Shown here piece after piece: positions 37,420 to 46,657 of a stretch of 64,000 nucleotides of DNA (position 1 is its first letter; each line of letters starts with the position of its first letter). The notes beneath the pieces are model-generated. The model was not told the origin of the DNA and searched no databases. It worked only from the letters and a program-made list of their open reading frames with translations. A program made the position numbers and the translations under genes. The stretch is taken from contig NZ_BBPQ01000009.1 in assembly GCF_000787855.1 (NCBI RefSeq), positions 108,166 through 172,165 on the forward strand, read 5' to 3'. This stretch comes from Streptacidiphilus anmyonensis (GTDB taxonomy: Bacteria > Actinomycetota > Actinomycetes > Streptomycetales > Streptomycetaceae).

Positions 37420-38250
37420 GTGAGCCGATATGACGCGCTGGACCTGACGCCGCCGTGGAAGCGGCCCTCCGCCGTGCCGGAGGTTCCCGCCGAGCGGGAC
37501 CTGGTGGTGGAGGAGGCCACGACGGGCTTCTGCGGTGCGGTGGTGCGCTGCGAGAAGACCGCCGAGGGGTTCACCGTCACCCTGGAGGACCGGCACGGCA
37601 AGCTGCGGGTCTTCCCGCTGACGCCGCGTGGGTTCCTGGTGGACGGCCGGCCGGTGACGCTGGTGCGCCCGCAGCCGGGCGCGGCCGTGAAGCCGCAGGG
37701 CCCGGCGCGGACCGCGTCGGGGTCGATCGCCGTGCAGGGCGTGAAGGCGCGCGTGGCGCTGCCGAGCCGGATCTACGTCGAGGGCCGGCACGACGCCGAG
37801 CTGGTCGAGCGGGTCTGGGGCGACGACCTGCGGATCGAGGGGGTCGTCGTCGAGTACCTGGAGGGCGTCGACGATCTGCCCGCCATCGTCGCGGAGTTCG
37901 CCCCGGAGCCGGGGCGGCGTCTCGGCGTGCTGGTGGACCACCTGGTGCCGGGCAGCAAGGAGGCGCGGATCGCCGCGCAGGTCACCGGCGACCACGTGCT
38001 GGTGGTCGGGCATCCGTTCATCGACATCTGGGCGGCCGTGAAGCCCGCGTCCGTCGGCATCGCCGCCTGGCCGCAGGTGCCGCGCGGGGAGGACTGGAAG
38101 TCGGGCGTCTGCGCCCGGCTGGGGTGGCCGCTGGACACCCCGGCCGCGTGGCGGCGCATCCGTGGCAGCGTCACCTCCTACAAGGACCTCGACCCGGCGC
38201 TGCTGGGCCGGGTCGAGGAGCTGATCGACTTCGTCACGCAGCCGGACTGA
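37420..38250 (+). CDS. DUF3097 protein with TOPRIM-like motifs
   Basis: 276 residues. The N-terminal half is a beta-rich domain. The second half has RIYVEGRHDAELVERVWG, VVEYLEGVDDL and GVLVDHLVPGSKE, which look like the Glu and Asp-x-Asp-type positions of a TOPRIM domain (as in primases and small nucleases). The Asp pair is degenerate (LVDHLVPG). DUF3097 is conserved next to hrcA/hemW in actinomycetes and its role is unknown. The start is GTG 37420. It may be expressed alone, since a palindrome follows. Confidence 0.78.
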   Translation: MSRYDALDLTPPWKRPSAVPEVPAERDLVVEEATTGFCGAVVRCEKTAEGFTVTLEDRHGKLRVFPLTPRGFLVDGRPVTLVRPQPGAAVKPQGPARTASGSIAVQGVKARVALPSRIYVEGRHDAELVERVWGDDLRIEGVVVEYLEGVDDLPAIVAEFAPEPGRRLGVLVDHLVPGSKEARIAAQVTGDHVLVVGHPFIDIWAAVKPASVGIAAWPQVPRGEDWKSGVCARLGWPLDTPAAWRRIRGSVTSYKDLDPALLGRVEELIDFVTQPD

Positions 38251-38300
38251 GGAGGCCCTCTCAGCCCATCGGTGGAGGCGGGTCAACCGTTCGGTGGGGC

Positions 38301-38318
38301 GCGGGGATTCAGCCCCGC
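38301..38318 (+). terminator. Hairpin after DUF3097
   Basis: GCGGGG and CCCCGC form a short stem with a 6-base loop, about 50 bases after the DUF3097 stop and before the next gene. Some flanking bases can extend the stem. There is no T tract. Confidence 0.4.
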
Positions 38319-38405
38319 ACCCGGTGGATCGGTCGATGTGCGCGGGGCCGTTGGTCGCGACTCTGGAAGGGAGCCGAAGAGACGACCCCAGAGAGGACCC
38401 CGGTC

Positions 38406-38870
38406 ATGACCAGCACCAGGACCGACCGTTCCACCGCCACCACCGCCGCCACCGGGACGACCGCCGACGAAGCGCCGGCGCACCCGCTCAGCCTGTCGGC
38501 GTTCCGGACCCTGAAGAACCTCGTCACCTGCTACGCCGGACTGAGTGTGGCGACCCTCGCCGTCGCCTACCTGCTGCGCGCGCACAGCGATCTGGTCACC
38601 GCGACGGTGTGGGTGCGCGGCGGGATCGTCGCGCTGACCTCGCTGCTGATGCTCTCGTTCGTGACGCGCAGCGCCCGAGGCAGCCGGGGCGCGTTCCGCA
38701 GGCTGCGGATCGCCTCGGGCGCGATGGTCGTCGCCATCGCCGTCATCGTCTCGCTCCCCGGGTTCCTGCCCCTGTGGATGCGGATCGAGCAGGGCCTGTG
38801 CGGGGTCCTGCTGCTGGGCGTCGTGGCCGTGGCGAACGGCCGTCAGCTGCGCGCCGCCTTCGCCGCGTGA
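38406..38870 (+). CDS. Four-helix membrane protein upstream of a two-component system
   Basis: 154 residues with a Thr/Ala-rich N-terminus and four hydrophobic helices (about 38-60, 68-90, 103-127 and 132-148). No family is recognised. ATG 38406 has GAGAGGA eight bases upstream. The frame is open further upstream through DUF3097 without meaning. The histidine kinase gene starts 15 bases after its stop, so it is probably part of the same operon and could be a sensor partner or a target of the system. Confidence 0.75.
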   Translation: MTSTRTDRSTATTAATGTTADEAPAHPLSLSAFRTLKNLVTCYAGLSVATLAVAYLLRAHSDLVTATVWVRGGIVALTSLLMLSFVTRSARGSRGAFRRLRIASGAMVVAIAVIVSLPGFLPLWMRIEQGLCGVLLLGVVAVANGRQLRAAFAA

Positions 38871-38885
38871 GCGGAGAACGAACGG

Positions 38886-40235
38886 ATGGAGAGTGCGACG
38901 CGCACGCCGTCGATAGATTGGCCGGATCAGCGGATTGGTCGCGGTCGGCGGCGGCGCGACGGAGCGGAGGCGGGCGTGGACGGTCCCGGGCGGCGCTGGC
39001 CCCTGGCGGCGACGGTCATGCCCTACCTCCTCCTCGCCCTGCTGACCGCGGTGACCGCGGTCAGCAGGACCGGCGGCTCCCGCGTCGCCGATCTGACGCT
39101 GTGCGCGGCGGCCGCGGCGTGGATGCTGGCGTTCTTCACGCTCCGCCCGGCGTGGCGGGAGCGCCCGCGCCTGATGGCGGTCTTCTTCGCCGTCCTGATC
39201 GGGATCGCGGCCGTGCTGGTGCTCCGCGACCCGTGGTTCGGCTTCTTCACCCCGGCCCTGTACGTGTACGCGTTCCGGGTGGTCCCCTGGCCCTGGGAGC
39301 CCGTCGCGGTGGGCGCGGTGGCGGCGGTCGCCGGCACCGCGCAGGCCTACGGCGTGGGCAAGGGCACACCGCTGGGCGCGGCGGAGTACCTGGCGATCCT
39401 GCTCGCCAACATCGTGCCGATGTGCGGCTTCTCCTGGTTCGCCCAGCGCAGCAACCGGTACCAGGAGGAGCGGGAGCGCGCCCTGGCCGAGATCAGCGAG
39501 GCGAACCGGCGGCTGGAGGCGAGCCTCGCGGAGAACGCCGCGCTGCACGAGCAACTGCTGGCCGGCGCCCGCGAGGCGGGCGTGCAGGACGAGCGTCGCC
39601 GGATGGCCCGGGAGATCCACGACACCCTGGCGCAGGGCTTCACCGGCGTCATCGCGCAGCTGCGGGCCGCCGAGCAGGCGGCGGAGGGAGCTGACGCCGC
39701 CGCCCCGGCCGTGTGGCACCGCCATGTGGACGCGGCCGCCCGGCTGGCGAAGGAGAGCCTCACCGAGGCCCGCCGCTCGGTGCACGCGCTGCGTCCGGAG
39801 CCGCTGCGGACGGCGAGGCTCGGCGAGGCGCTGACCGGCGTGACCGAGCGCTGGACGGCCCTGAGCGGCACGCCGGTGCGGGTCTCCACGACCGGCACGC
39901 CCCGGCCGCTGCCCCCGGAGACGGAGCTGGCGCTGCTGCGCACCGCCCAGGAGGCACTGGCCAACGTGGCCAAGCACGCCCGTGCCCGGCAGGTGGCGTT
40001 GACGCTGTCGTACCTGGAGGCCGAGGTCGCCCTGGACGTGGTCGACGACGGCACGGGCTTCGACCCCGCGCGCGCGGCGGTCGCCGCTCCGCGCACCGAC
40101 GGCGGGTTCGGGCTGGTCGGGATGCGGGAACGGATCGAGTCGGTGGCGGGCACACTGCAGATCGAGTCGGAGCCCGGCTCCGGCACCGGCATCTCGGCCC
40201 GCGTGCCGGCCGGACCGACGGAGGCGGAGACATGA
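38886..40235 (+). CDS. Sensor histidine kinase (NarL type, HisKA_3)
   Basis: 449 residues. Five to six membrane helices (about 45-180), a coiled coil (YQEERERALAEISEANRRLEA), the HisKA_3 dimer domain with the phospho-acceptor His in RMAREIHDTLAQGF, and an HATPase domain with TAQEALANVAKHARA (N box), VVDDGTGFDP (G1) and FGLVGMRERI (G2). The signal is not known. Lack of a large external loop suggests it senses the membrane. GGAG is nine bases before the ATG. It overlaps the response regulator start by four bases (ATGA), so translation is coupled. Confidence 0.93.
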   Translation: MESATRTPSIDWPDQRIGRGRRRRDGAEAGVDGPGRRWPLAATVMPYLLLALLTAVTAVSRTGGSRVADLTLCAAAAAWMLAFFTLRPAWRERPRLMAVFFAVLIGIAAVLVLRDPWFGFFTPALYVYAFRVVPWPWEPVAVGAVAAVAGTAQAYGVGKGTPLGAAEYLAILLANIVPMCGFSWFAQRSNRYQEERERALAEISEANRRLEASLAENAALHEQLLAGAREAGVQDERRRMAREIHDTLAQGFTGVIAQLRAAEQAAEGADAAAPAVWHRHVDAAARLAKESLTEARRSVHALRPEPLRTARLGEALTGVTERWTALSGTPVRVSTTGTPRPLPPETELALLRTAQEALANVAKHARARQVALTLSYLEAEVALDVVDDGTGFDPARAAVAAPRTDGGFGLVGMRERIESVAGTLQIESEPGSGTGISARVPAGPTEAET

Positions 40236-41029
40236 GTGGGGACATGAGCGGGGACGCGGGAACGACGGGCACGGGCGCGACGGGCGAGGACCCGGCGGGC
40301 GAGGCCATGCCGGGTGGGCGCGCGATCCGGCTGCTGGTCGCGGACGACCATCCCGTGGTGCGGGACGGTCTCGCCAGCCTCTTCGCCCGCGAGCCGGGCT
40401 TCGAGGTGGTCGGCGAGGCCGCCGACGGCGCGGAGGCGCTGCGGCTGGCCGAGGCGCAGGGCCCGGACGTGATCCTGATGGACCTGCGGATGCCCGGCAC
40501 CGACGGCGTCACCGCGATCCGCGAGCTGGCCCGCCGCGGCGACCCGGCCCGGGTCCTGGTGCTGACGACGTACGACACCGATACCGACGTCCTGCCCGCG
40601 ATCGAGGCGGGCGCGGCCGGTTACCTGCTCAAGGACGCCCCGCGTGACGAACTCCTGCGCGCGGTCCGTGCGACGGCACGCGGCGAGTCCGTGCTCGCGT
40701 CGTCGGTGGCCGCGCTGCTGATGCGGCGCGTCCGCACACCCGCCCAGACAGCACAGGCCGCGCCGTCCGCCTCGCCCGCCGGGACGGCGGCCGGGGCGAC
40801 GGCCGGCCCGCCCGCGGCGAGCGGGCCGCTGAGCCAGCGGGAGCTCGAGGTGCTTCAGCTGGTCGCGTCCGGCTGCACCAACCGCGAGGCCGCGGGCCGG
40901 CTCTTCATCACCGAAGCCACCGTCAAGTCCCATCTGCTGAACATCTACGCCAAGCTCGGCGTCGGCGACCGGGCGGCAGCGGTGACGGAGGCGTTCAACC
41001 GCGGCCTGCTGCGTCCGGTCAGCCCATGA
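40232..41029 (+). CDS. Response regulator, NarL/FixJ type
   Basis: 265 residues. A receiver domain has Asp in VILMDLRMPG, the acidic pair VADDHPVV, Thr in VLVLTTYDTD, and Lys in YLLKDAPRDE. After an Ala/Pro/Thr-rich linker of about 35 residues comes the LuxR HTH (LSQRELEVLQLVASGCTNREAAGRLFITEATVKSHL). ATG 40232 overlaps the kinase stop. Its own stop overlaps the convergent FG-GAP gene by 11 bases. It is phosphorylated by the preceding kinase. Targets are unknown. Confidence 0.93.
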   Translation: MSGDMSGDAGTTGTGATGEDPAGEAMPGGRAIRLLVADDHPVVRDGLASLFAREPGFEVVGEAADGAEALRLAEAQGPDVILMDLRMPGTDGVTAIRELARRGDPARVLVLTTYDTDTDVLPAIEAGAAGYLLKDAPRDELLRAVRATARGESVLASSVAALLMRRVRTPAQTAQAAPSASPAGTAAGATAGPPAASGPLSQRELEVLQLVASGCTNREAAGRLFITEATVKSHLLNIYAKLGVGDRAAAVTEAFNRGLLRPVSP

Positions 41030-42650
41030 GCGTCGCGCCCGCGAGGAAGCTGTTGCCTGCGACGGCGACGCGCGGCGCGAAGCCGCCGTTTCCATTGCTG
41101 ACGTAGAGGTAGAAGTGACCACCGGGCGCACGGGCGACCAGCTCGTTGCGGCCGAGGTCGTCCAGCGCGCCGCCGACGACCAGCGCGTTGTAGGCGTTCC
41201 AGCCGCCGCCGACGCGCACCCTCGGCAGGAACCCGCCGCGCCCGTTGCCCGCGTAGAACCAGAGCACCCCGGAGGCGTCCCGGGCCACCAGGTCCGGGAT
41301 CCCGTCGCCGTTCAGGTCGTCGTGGGCGGACATGAGGGTGTAGGCGTTCCAGCCTCCCCCGATCCGCACGCGCGCGAGGAACCCGCCACGGCCGTCGCCG
41401 GGGTAGAACCACAGCACTCCGGAGCGGTCCCGGGCCACCAGGTCCGGGATCCCGTCGCCGTTCAGGTCGCCCGGGGCCAGGATGGTCGTGTAGGCGGACC
41501 AGCCGCCGCCGATCCGGTGCAGGCTCATCTGGTCGAACGAGTGCGAACGTTGGGTCATGTAGCCCAGGTCGGCGAAGAGGACGCCGTCGGAGCGACGGAT
41601 CAGCACGTCGCCGTACCCGTCATGGTTGAGGTCCCCGGCCGGGAGGATCAGGTCGGCCCAGCCCGGCGCGTTGCCGTTCTCACCGCTGCCGCCCGCGAGG
41701 CACCCGGTGAGCGGCATGACGCAGAAGGAGGAGATGATCCGGTTCGAGGCCATGGCCGCGAACGTGCCGTCCTGGCCGCCGTTGTCGACGGGGCCGATGT
41801 AGGCCGTCCAGTTCCGGATCAGCGCCTGGTGCGCCGCGATCGAGGTGTAGACCCGGACCCCGCCGACGACGCAGCCGTTCACCGGGGTCGCGGAGACGCC
41901 GATCAGCTTGCCGTCGGCGACGAGGGCGCCGCCCGCGTCGCCGTAGCACTGCTGCTGCTGCGGCACGGCCGGGGCGCCGGGCGCGGGCGTGGTGCAGAAG
42001 GTGCCCGCGGCCATCCCCCGGCCGAGCAGGGCCGCGCAGTCGGCGGCGGTGTGCACCTGGACCGCCTCACTGTGGGCGGTGAAGTGGTCGGCGAGCTGGC
42101 CGGCCGCGGGGGCGGACGTCGTCCAGGAGTAGAACTCGGCCTGGGTGCCGGAGCGGTAGAGCGCCGCGTCCCCGGCCCCCGCGAGGACGGGCGCGCTGAC
42201 GCTGCTCGTGCTGTCGAAGAGCACGGCCAGGTCGTCCTGTCCGGTCTTGGGGTCGTAGCGCGGATCGGCCCGGTGCGGCCCGCCGCCGCCCCCGCCGGCC
42301 ATCGCGCCGGTCGCGGTGGCGAAGCCCTGGAGCTGGTCGGGGCCGCGCGTGACCGAGCAGTCGGCGGGCACCAGCTCGCGGAAGGTCCCCAGGCTGATCC
42401 CGCTGCAGTAGCGCCCGGTGTAGCCCGTCGCGTTCGAGACGAGCGCGGTCCAGGTGCCGCGCAGCCAGCCGGGCATCGTGCCGGCGGTCGCGGTCGCGGT
42501 GGCGCCAGCGGCGACCGTGTGCGCACCCGCGCCGCCGGTCGCGGCCGGGGCGGCCGACGCGACCAATGCCGACGGCGCGAACCCGGTCCCCGCCGCCATG
42601 GCGGCCAGCACCGCGCACGTCGCCAAGGCTCTGTGGACGGTCTTCCTCAT
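41019..42650 (-). CDS. Secreted trypsin-like pseudoprotease with FG-GAP repeats
   Basis: 543 residues. A signal peptide (MRKTVHRALATCAVLAAMAA, cleavage near ASA at 31-33) indicates export. Residues about 60-300 look like a trypsin (S1) fold: Cys82/Cys98, QDDLAVLFD near the Asp position, and the CYGDAGGALV block. The catalytic Ser is Ala239 (GDAGG) and the His position is Asp97 (ADC for AHC), so the protease should be inactive. Residues about 345-543 hold FG-GAP/VCBS repeats with calcium loops such as DLNGDGIPDLV at about 50-residue period. GGGGGAG precedes the ATG. It probably acts as a binding protein outside the cell. Confidence 0.88.
   Translation of the reverse strand: MRKTVHRALATCAVLAAMAAGTGFAPSALVASAAPAATGGAGAHTVAAGATATATAGTMPGWLRGTWTALVSNATGYTGRYCSGISLGTFRELVPADCSVTRGPDQLQGFATATGAMAGGGGGGPHRADPRYDPKTGQDDLAVLFDSTSSVSAPVLAGAGDAALYRSGTQAEFYSWTTSAPAAGQLADHFTAHSEAVQVHTAADCAALLGRGMAAGTFCTTPAPGAPAVPQQQQCYGDAGGALVADGKLIGVSATPVNGCVVGGVRVYTSIAAHQALIRNWTAYIGPVDNGGQDGTFAAMASNRIISSFCVMPLTGCLAGGSGENGNAPGWADLILPAGDLNHDGYGDVLIRRSDGVLFADLGYMTQRSHSFDQMSLHRIGGGWSAYTTILAPGDLNGDGIPDLVARDRSGVLWFYPGDGRGGFLARVRIGGGWNAYTLMSAHDDLNGDGIPDLVARDASGVLWFYAGNGRGGFLPRVRVGGGWNAYNALVVGGALDDLGRNELVARAPGGHFYLYVSNGNGGFAPRVAVAGNSFLAGATLMG
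41278..41469. repeat. 42-bp identical DNA repeat, period 150, within the FG-GAP coding region
   Basis: 41278-41319 and 41428-41469 are identical and encode the same calcium-loop segment of consecutive FG-GAP repeats. This shows recent duplication or gene conversion between repeats. The third repeat (about 41128) has diverged. Confidence 0.9.
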
Positions 42651-42795
42651 CGCTTCTCCCCCCCGTCGGTGGTGACACCGCGTCAAGTCGCTCGGGCCGC
42701 CCGTGCCGGGCGGGCAGCGGTGATCCTACGCCCGGAGGTCGGAGCCCGTGCCGGGACGAGTGGAAGTCGCGCGAAGGAGCGCCACCGCGGGGACG

Positions 42796-43194
42796 TCAGA
42801 AGCTGATCTCCACGGTGGCGATGGGGTGCCGGCGCCGACGGCCCGTCAGCCTGGACCACCAGTCCCCCAACCGGAACATCAGGTACTTGCGGCCCATCAG
42901 GCGGCGCACCTTCTCGGTGCCCTCGGCGTCGAGGAGCCGTCCGGTGCCCTCGGCCTCCGCCGCGCCCGGCGCGATCCGGCCGCGCACGTCGCAGACGACG
43001 ACCTTGACGGCGCCGTCCCGGCGCAGGCGCTTGACCTTGCCGCTGCCGGCCTCGGTCCAGACGTAGAGCTTGCCGTCGTCGATCGCGTGCCAGACCGGGG
43101 TGGCCACCGGCGTGCCGTTCTTCCGGTACGTGGTGAGGCTGACGTAGCGGGCGCGGGTCAGCGCGTCGAGGACGCTCGGGGTGAGTGGGGTCAC
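42796..43194 (-). CDS. PPOX class F420-dependent oxidoreductase
   Basis: 132 residues. The split-barrel pattern ARYVSLTTYRKNGTPVATPVWHAIDDGKLYVWT, then RLRRDGAVKVVVCDVRGR, fits PPOX-type enzymes of actinomycetes that use coenzyme F420 or FMN. The C-terminus ends in a basic stretch (TGRRRRHP) and a strand. GTG 43194 starts the family sequence. hemW lies just upstream (56 bases) on the same strand, so co-transcription is possible. Confidence 0.83.
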   Translation of the reverse strand: MTPLTPSVLDALTRARYVSLTTYRKNGTPVATPVWHAIDDGKLYVWTEAGSGKVKRLRRDGAVKVVVCDVRGRIAPGAAEAEGTGRLLDAEGTEKVRRLMGRKYLMFRLGDWWSRLTGRRRRHPIATVEISF

Positions 43195-43249
43195 GCCGCA
43201 GACGCTACCGCGCCGGGGCCCCGCCGCCCCACGGCCCCGCCGACGCCCG

Positions 43250-44488
43250 TCAGTCGACCAGGTCCCGGACCACCGCGTCCGCGAGCAGGCGTCCGCGCAG
43301 CGTCAGCACGGCCCGGCCCGCCGCGAACGGCCCGGCCTCCAACAGCCCGTCCGCCAGTGCCTGGTCGGCCGCCTTGCGACCGGCCTCGCGCAACAGGTCG
43401 AGCGGGCAGCCCTCGGAGAGGCGGAGCTCCAGCAGGACCCGCTCGACGCGCCGGTCCTCGCCCTCCAGCCGCTCGCGGCCCTGGGCCGGGGTCGCGCCCG
43501 CCTCCAGCGCCTGCGCGTAGGCCGCGGGGTGCTTGCGGTTCCACCAGCGGACGCCGCCGACGTGGCTGTGCGCGCCGGGGCCGGCGCCCCACCAGTCGGC
43601 GCCGGTCCAGTAGAGCTCGTTGTGCCGGCAGCGCGCGGCCGGCGAGGTCGCCCAGTTGGAGACCTCGTACCACTCCATGCCGGCCGCGCGGAGCCGCTCC
43701 TCCGCGATGAGGTAGCGATCGGCGTGGACGTCGTCGTCCGTCATCGGGATCTCGCCGCGGCGGATGCGGGCGGCCAGCTTGGTGCCCTCCTCGACGATGA
43801 GGGCGTAGGCGCTGACATGGTCCGGCTCGGCGGCGAGCGCGGCGTCCAGGGAGGCGCGCCAGTCGTCGTCGGACTCGCCCGGGGTGCCGTAGATCAGGTC
43901 GAGGTTGACGTGCTCGAAGCCCGCGGCGCGCGCTTCGGCGACGCAGGCCTGCGGGCGGCCCGGGGTGTGGTGGCGGTCGAGGAGCTGGAGCACGTGCGGG
44001 CGCACGCTCTGCATGCCGAAGCTGAGCCGGGTGAAGCCGCCCTCGCGCAGCTCGCTCAGATAGGCGGGGTCGACGGACTCCGGATTGGCCTCCGTCGTCA
44101 CCTCCGCGCCGGGCGCGAGGCCGAACTCGTCGCGGATCGCGCCCAGCATCCGCACCAGGTCGCGGGCGGGCAGCAGCGTCGGCGTGCCGCCGCCGAGGAA
44201 GACCGTCTCGACCGGCAGGTCGGCGTCGCCGAGGACGCGGCGCGCGAGCCTGATCTCGGCGATCAGGTGCTCGGCGTAGGTGTCCTGGGAGGCGACGGCG
44301 CCGGAGGAGCGCAGCTCGGTGGCGGTGTAGGTGTTGAAGTCGCAGTACCCGCAGCGCGTGGCGCAGTACGGGACGTGGACGTAGAAGCCGAAGGGGCGCG
44401 CGCCCAGCCCGCCGAGGGCGGTCTCGGGCAGCGCGCCGTCGGCGGGGACGGCTTCGCCGTCGGGCAGAGCGGAGGGCATGCCGTCCAT
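43250..44488 (-). CDS. hemW: Radical SAM heme chaperone HemW
   Basis: 412 residues. The radical SAM cluster motif is YCATRCGYCDF (CxxxCxxC). FLGGGTPTLL and SFGMQSV are further landmarks. The HemW-type C-terminal domain replaces the coproporphyrinogen-dehydrogenase trip-wire, so it is a heme-transfer protein and not an oxidase. Starts at ATG 44488 and ATG 44479 are both in a 12-bp inverted repeat (44473-44518), which may limit translation. fadD lies 37 bases upstream on the same strand. Confidence 0.93.
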   Translation of the reverse strand: MDGMPSALPDGEAVPADGALPETALGGLGARPFGFYVHVPYCATRCGYCDFNTYTATELRSSGAVASQDTYAEHLIAEIRLARRVLGDADLPVETVFLGGGTPTLLPARDLVRMLGAIRDEFGLAPGAEVTTEANPESVDPAYLSELREGGFTRLSFGMQSVRPHVLQLLDRHHTPGRPQACVAEARAAGFEHVNLDLIYGTPGESDDDWRASLDAALAAEPDHVSAYALIVEEGTKLAARIRRGEIPMTDDDVHADRYLIAEERLRAAGMEWYEVSNWATSPAARCRHNELYWTGADWWGAGPGAHSHVGGVRWWNRKHPAAYAQALEAGATPAQGRERLEGEDRRVERVLLELRLSEGCPLDLLREAGRKAADQALADGLLEAGPFAAGRAVLTLRGRLLADAVVRDLVD

Positions 44489-44518
44489 TGTCCGCTATCT
44501 GTCGGGCATGCCCTCCGG
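44473..44518 (-). promoter_or_regulatory. Inverted repeat covering the hemW translation start
   Basis: GGAGGGCATGCC (44473-44484) and GGCATGCCCTCC (44507-44518) are perfect 12-bp arms around 22 bases. On the mRNA the first arm carries GGAGGG plus an ATG of a four-codon ORF (Met-Pro-Asp-Arg-stop). The loop holds ATG 44488, and the second arm holds ATG 44479. This could gate hemW translation after fadD. Confidence 0.65.
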
Positions 44519-44525
44519 CGACCGC

Positions 44526-46442
44526 CTACGCCTCCCGCGCGCCCGCGTACATCGCCTCGATCAGCTCGGCGTTCTCCCGCTCGACGACGGGGCGCTTGAC
44601 CTTCAGGCTCGGGGTGAGCTCGCCGTGCTCGACGTCGAGGTCGCGCGGCAGGACGGTGAACTTCTTGATCGTCTGCCAGCGCTGGAGCCCGCCGTTGAGC
44701 TGGTCGACGAAGCCGGAGATCAGCGTGTGGGTCTCGGCGGAGGTGCAGACCTCGGCGTAGGACCTGCCCGCCTGGCCGTTGGTGCCCGCCCACTGCATGA
44801 TGGCCGGCTCGTCCAGGGTGATCAGCGCGGTGCAGAAGTTGCGGCCGTTGCCGATGACCAGGATGTTGCTGACGAACGGGCAGACCGCCTTGAACCGGCC
44901 CTCGACCTCGCTCGGCGCGACGTACTTGCCGCCGGAGGTCTTGAACATGTCCTTCTTGCGGTCGGTGATCCGCAGGAAGCCGTCCTTGTCGAGCTCGCCG
45001 ATGTCGCCGGTGTGGAACCAGCCGTCGGCTTCCAGCACCTCGGCGGTCTTCTCGGGCTGGTTGTGGTAGCCCTGCATGACGCCGGGGCCGCGCAGCAGGA
45101 TCTCGCCGTCCTCGGCGATGCGGACCTCGGTACCCGGCAGCGGGCGGCCGACGGTGCCGATGCGGTAGCTCTCGCCGGGGTTGACCGTGGAACCGGCCGA
45201 GGTCTCGCTCAGGCCGTAGCCCTCGAGGATGTGGACGCCCACGCCCGAGAAGAAGTAGTTGATGTCCGGGGCCAGCGCCGCCGACCCCGACACGCAGGCC
45301 CGCAGCTGTCCGCCGAAGGCCGCGCGGATCTTGGCGTAGATGAGCTTGTCCGCGACCGCGTGCTTGAGCTGGAGCGGGAACGGGACGGTCCGCGAACCGG
45401 TCGTGACCTCGTTCTTCTGCGCGGTCTCGGCGTACTCGCGGGCGACCCCGGCGGCCCACATGAAGATCTTGTACTTGGCGCCGCCCTCGGCCCGCGCCTT
45501 GCCGGCGATGCCGTTGTAGACCTTCTCGAAGATGCGCGGCGCGGCGGCCATGTAGGTCGGCTGGACCAGCGGCAGGTTGGTGATGATCCTGTCGATCCGG
45601 CCGTCGACCGCGATGACCGAGCCCTGCTGGATGTGACCGGAGGTCAGCGTCTTGCCGAAGACGTGGGACAGCGGCAGCCACAGGTACTGCACGTCGGTGT
45701 CGTCGGTCAGGCCGAGGGAGGTCTGCGCGGCGGCCTGGTAGGCCCAGCAGTCGTGGAGCAGGCGGACGCCCTTGGGCCGGCCGGTGGTGCCGGAGGTGTA
45801 GATGAGGGTGGCCAGCTGCTCGCGCTTGATCGAGGCGACGGCCGCGGCGACCGCGTCGCCGTGCTCCTTCAGGTGGGCGGCGCCGCGCTCCTCCAGCTCC
45901 GCGAGGGAGAGCACCTCGACCCCGTCCGGCTGCGCGCCCGGCTCGGGCCTGCTGCCGTCGACGGTGACCACGAACCGGATCTCCGGCGCCTCGCCGAGCA
46001 CGCCCAGCACCTTGGCCAGCTGCTTGCCGTCCTCGACGAAGATCGCCCGGCTGCCGGAGTCGGAGAGGATGAACGCGGTCTCCTCGCCGTTGGTGCTCGG
46101 GTAGACGGCGGTGACGGCCGCGCCCGCGCACATGATGCCGAGGTCGATCAGGATCCACTCGATCCGCGTCGAACAGGAGATGCCGACGCGCTCCTCCGGG
46201 ACGACGCCGAGGCTCATCAGGCCGGCCGCGATGCCCTGGACGCGCTCCGCCGCCTGCCCCCAGGTCATGGAACGCCACTGCTCGGCGCCCGGCGCGCCGT
46301 CGGCGGCGTGGTCGTCGACCGGTACGGGATAGCGGTAGGCCACCCGGTCCGGGGTGGAGGCGACACGGGCGAGGAAAAGCTGCGCCACGGACTCCGGGCG
46401 ATTGTCCAGCAGGGGCTCGGCGACGAGCGGCTTCAAGCTCAC
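44526..46442 (-). CDS. Long-chain fatty acid-CoA ligase (FadD15-like)
   Basis: 638 residues of the AMP-forming acyl-CoA synthetase family. [14 protein letters not shown] is the AMP-binding motif, YGLSETSA the second, and [25 protein letters not shown] the third. C-terminal Lys is in [12 protein letters not shown]. The TLAKV-like helix and length match bacterial long-chain enzymes. It activates fatty acids for degradation or lipid synthesis. GTG 46442 is preceded by GGAGG. It is the first gene before hemW. Confidence 0.92.
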   Translation of the reverse strand: MSLKPLVAEPLLDNRPESVAQLFLARVASTPDRVAYRYPVPVDDHAADGAPGAEQWRSMTWGQAAERVQGIAAGLMSLGVVPEERVGISCSTRIEWILIDLGIMCAGAAVTAVYPSTNGEETAFILSDSGSRAIFVEDGKQLAKVLGVLGEAPEIRFVVTVDGSRPEPGAQPDGVEVLSLAELEERGAAHLKEHGDAVAAAVASIKREQLATLIYTSGTTGRPKGVRLLHDCWAYQAAAQTSLGLTDDTDVQYLWLPLSHVFGKTLTSGHIQQGSVIAVDGRIDRIITNLPLVQPTYMAAAPRIFEKVYNGIAGKARAEGGAKYKIFMWAAGVAREYAETAQKNEVTTGSRTVPFPLQLKHAVADKLIYAKIRAAFGGQLRACVSGSAALAPDINYFFSGVGVHILEGYGLSETSAGSTVNPGESYRIGTVGRPLPGTEVRIAEDGEILLRGPGVMQGYHNQPEKTAEVLEADGWFHTGDIGELDKDGFLRITDRKKDMFKTSGGKYVAPSEVEGRFKAVCPFVSNILVIGNGRNFCTALITLDEPAIMQWAGTNGQAGRSYAEVCTSAETHTLISGFVDQLNGGLQRWQTIKKFTVLPRDLDVEHGELTPSLKVKRPVVERENAELIEAMYAGAREA

Positions 46443-46657
46443 GGCTACCTCCGGTGCCCGGACGGCCGGTGTGGGGCGGCCGAGGGGCGAAAAGCGGTGC
46501 GGACGGCGGGGCTGACTGCGGGGGTGGACGAGGGCGGACTGCGGTGCGGGCAGACCGCGGGCGTCACTTCTGACCCACTGCTTAACTCACGAGTAACCAG
46601 CGGGCAACGATCAGCGTAGGACGTTAGGGGCCCGGACGTAAGAGGGGAAAGGTGAGG

